Shown: piece after piece, positions 31,516 through 32,139 of the stretch
Layout: the number at the start of each line of letters is the position of its first letter
Position numbering within the stretch: position 1 is the stretch's first letter
Translations under genes and position numbers: made by a program
Assembly: GCA_020634815.1 (NCBI GenBank)
Contig: JACKBA010000053.1
Coordinates: 1 to 32,139 of the forward strand
Origin: Caldilineaceae bacterium
Lineage (GTDB): Bacteria > Chloroflexota > Anaerolineae > Caldilineales > Caldilineaceae
Length of the DNA stretch: 32,139 nucleotides
Direction of reading: 5' to 3'
Notes under the pieces: generated by a model
Seen by the model: the letters and a program-made list of their open reading frames with translations, nothing else
Told to the model about the DNA's origin: nothing
Database searches by the model: none

Positions 31516-32139
31516 TCACACCAACCGCCGCGGCACCGATTCCAGCCAGCTTCGCTCGAAGAAGCGGCTGCCGTTGAGCAGCACCTCCAGGCGCACGTCG
31601 AAGTGGATGGCGTCGACCGTGCTGCGGAAGCCGCCGTCGGCGCGCACTTCGATGGCGTAGCCGTGCTCGACCAGGCGGTAGACGACGCGGTTGAGGAGCA
31701 GCACGTGCGCCGGGTCGTCGTGGCGGGCGGTCATTTCCAGCTCCTCGGCGGTGAAGATCACCGTGCCGTCGGGCAGCGTCGTCTCGTCGCCGTCGCGCAC
31801 GCGCACGGTCACCGCGCCGCGCAGCACGTCCTCCGTGATCTCCCATACGGGCGGCTCGCCGCGCCACTCGCCCACCTCCGGCAGTGTGGGAATCTCCGTC
31901 TTGAAGGCGGACGGCGGGAGCAGCGCGGCCGCGGGCGGGAGCACGGGCAGCAGCAGGCGCGACGGCGTTTGCGGGCCGGTGTGCAGGAAGTTGTCGGCCG
32001 GATAGGGCGAGGGCCAGACGATGGGCCACGCCGCGCTGGCGACGCTGAGGCGGATGCGCTGGCCGGGCAGGAAGCGATAGCCGGTCGCCTTGAGCGGCAC
32101 GCGCACCGTGTACACCTCGCCCGGCGTGAGCGGCGCGGG
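31516..32139 (-). CDS. CocE/NonD-type hydrolase, C-terminal part (cut by window edge)
   Basis: The last 207 residues of a protein transcribed leftward; the 5' part lies outside the window. PLKATGYRFLPGQRIRLSVA followed by WPIVWPSPYPADNF matches the beta-rich C-terminal (PepX_C) domain of the CocE/NonD acyl hydrolases and X-Pro dipeptidyl peptidases. The catalytic alpha/beta-hydrolase domain would precede it. It ends nine bases from the helicase remnant, in a convergent arrangement. The substrate cannot be judged from this portion. Confidence 0.8.
   Translation of the reverse strand, partial: PAPLTPGEVYTVRVPLKATGYRFLPGQRIRLSVASAAWPIVWPSPYPADNFLHTGPQTPSRLLLPVLPPAAALLPPSAFKTEIPTLPEVGEWRGEPPVWEITEDVLRGAVTVRVRDGDETTLPDGTVIFTAEELEMTARHDDPAHVLLLNRVVYRLVEHGYAIEVRADGGFRSTVDAIHFDVRLEVLLNGSRFFERSWLESVPRRLV

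Overview
The window is 32 kb of GC-rich bacterial DNA filled with metabolic genes and with no rRNA, tRNA, phage or transposase genes that I can see. Several traits suggest a Chloroflexota bacterium, perhaps of the Caldilineae type: an Ala-rich lipoprotein linker on the solute-binding protein, many palindromic intergenic repeats built from GCGGAT units, and the mix of dipeptide transporter, M20/M24 peptidases and DUF4438-like proteins. This assignment is an inference and was not tested.

Layout. There are two divergent promoter hubs and four transcription arms. From hub 1 (4421-4477) a leftward arm encodes a solute-binding lipoprotein, two Dpp-type permeases and, cut by the left edge, a malate/lactate-type (Ldh_2) dehydrogenase. 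A rightward arm encodes an M14 carboxypeptidase-like protein, an M24 creatinase/prolidase-like protein and two tandem M20 dipeptidases. From hub 2 (21772-21828) a leftward arm of eleven genes encodes a GntR/FCD regulator, a D-2-hydroxyacid dehydrogenase, two DUF4438-like proteins, an SDR, a VOC protein, an aminotransferase-fold protein lacking its catalytic lysine, an intact aminotransferase, an aspartoacylase-like protein, an ArgE/DapE-type deacylase and a cyclic amidohydrolase. This arm converges on the M20 genes at about 10.5 kb. A rightward arm from hub 2 encodes a glycosidase-like barrel protein, a second hydroxyacid dehydrogenase, a metal-dependent amidohydrolase, another aminotransferase, a Gfo/Idh/MocA oxidoreductase and an NAD-dependent epimerase. 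The last 2.9 kb holds a 5'-truncated SF2 helicase and the end of a CocE-type hydrolase.

Most striking result. The two hubs, 17 kb apart, share one promoter/operator design: TTGACA, 12 bp, an identical 11-bp block (TATGATATAAC), 12 bp, then T plus the dyad TGTCAACTGTTRACA. Each can be read as a promoter in both directions with 17-bp spacers, and the dyad lies just after the rightward start site and contains the leftward -35 box. The only recognised DNA-binding regulator gene, GntR/FCD, lies beside hub 2, so one ligand probably controls all four arms as a single regulon.

How the genes may work together (inference). An imported peptide-like or N-acylated amino compound, possibly with a cyclic amide, would be opened by the amidohydrolases, trimmed by the M14, M20 and aspartoacylase-like enzymes, deaminated by the aminotransferases and reduced or oxidised by the hydroxyacid, Ldh_2 and SDR dehydrogenases. 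The substrate cannot be named from sequence. Most intergenic gaps carry large palindromes of several unrelated families, two of which overlap stop codons.
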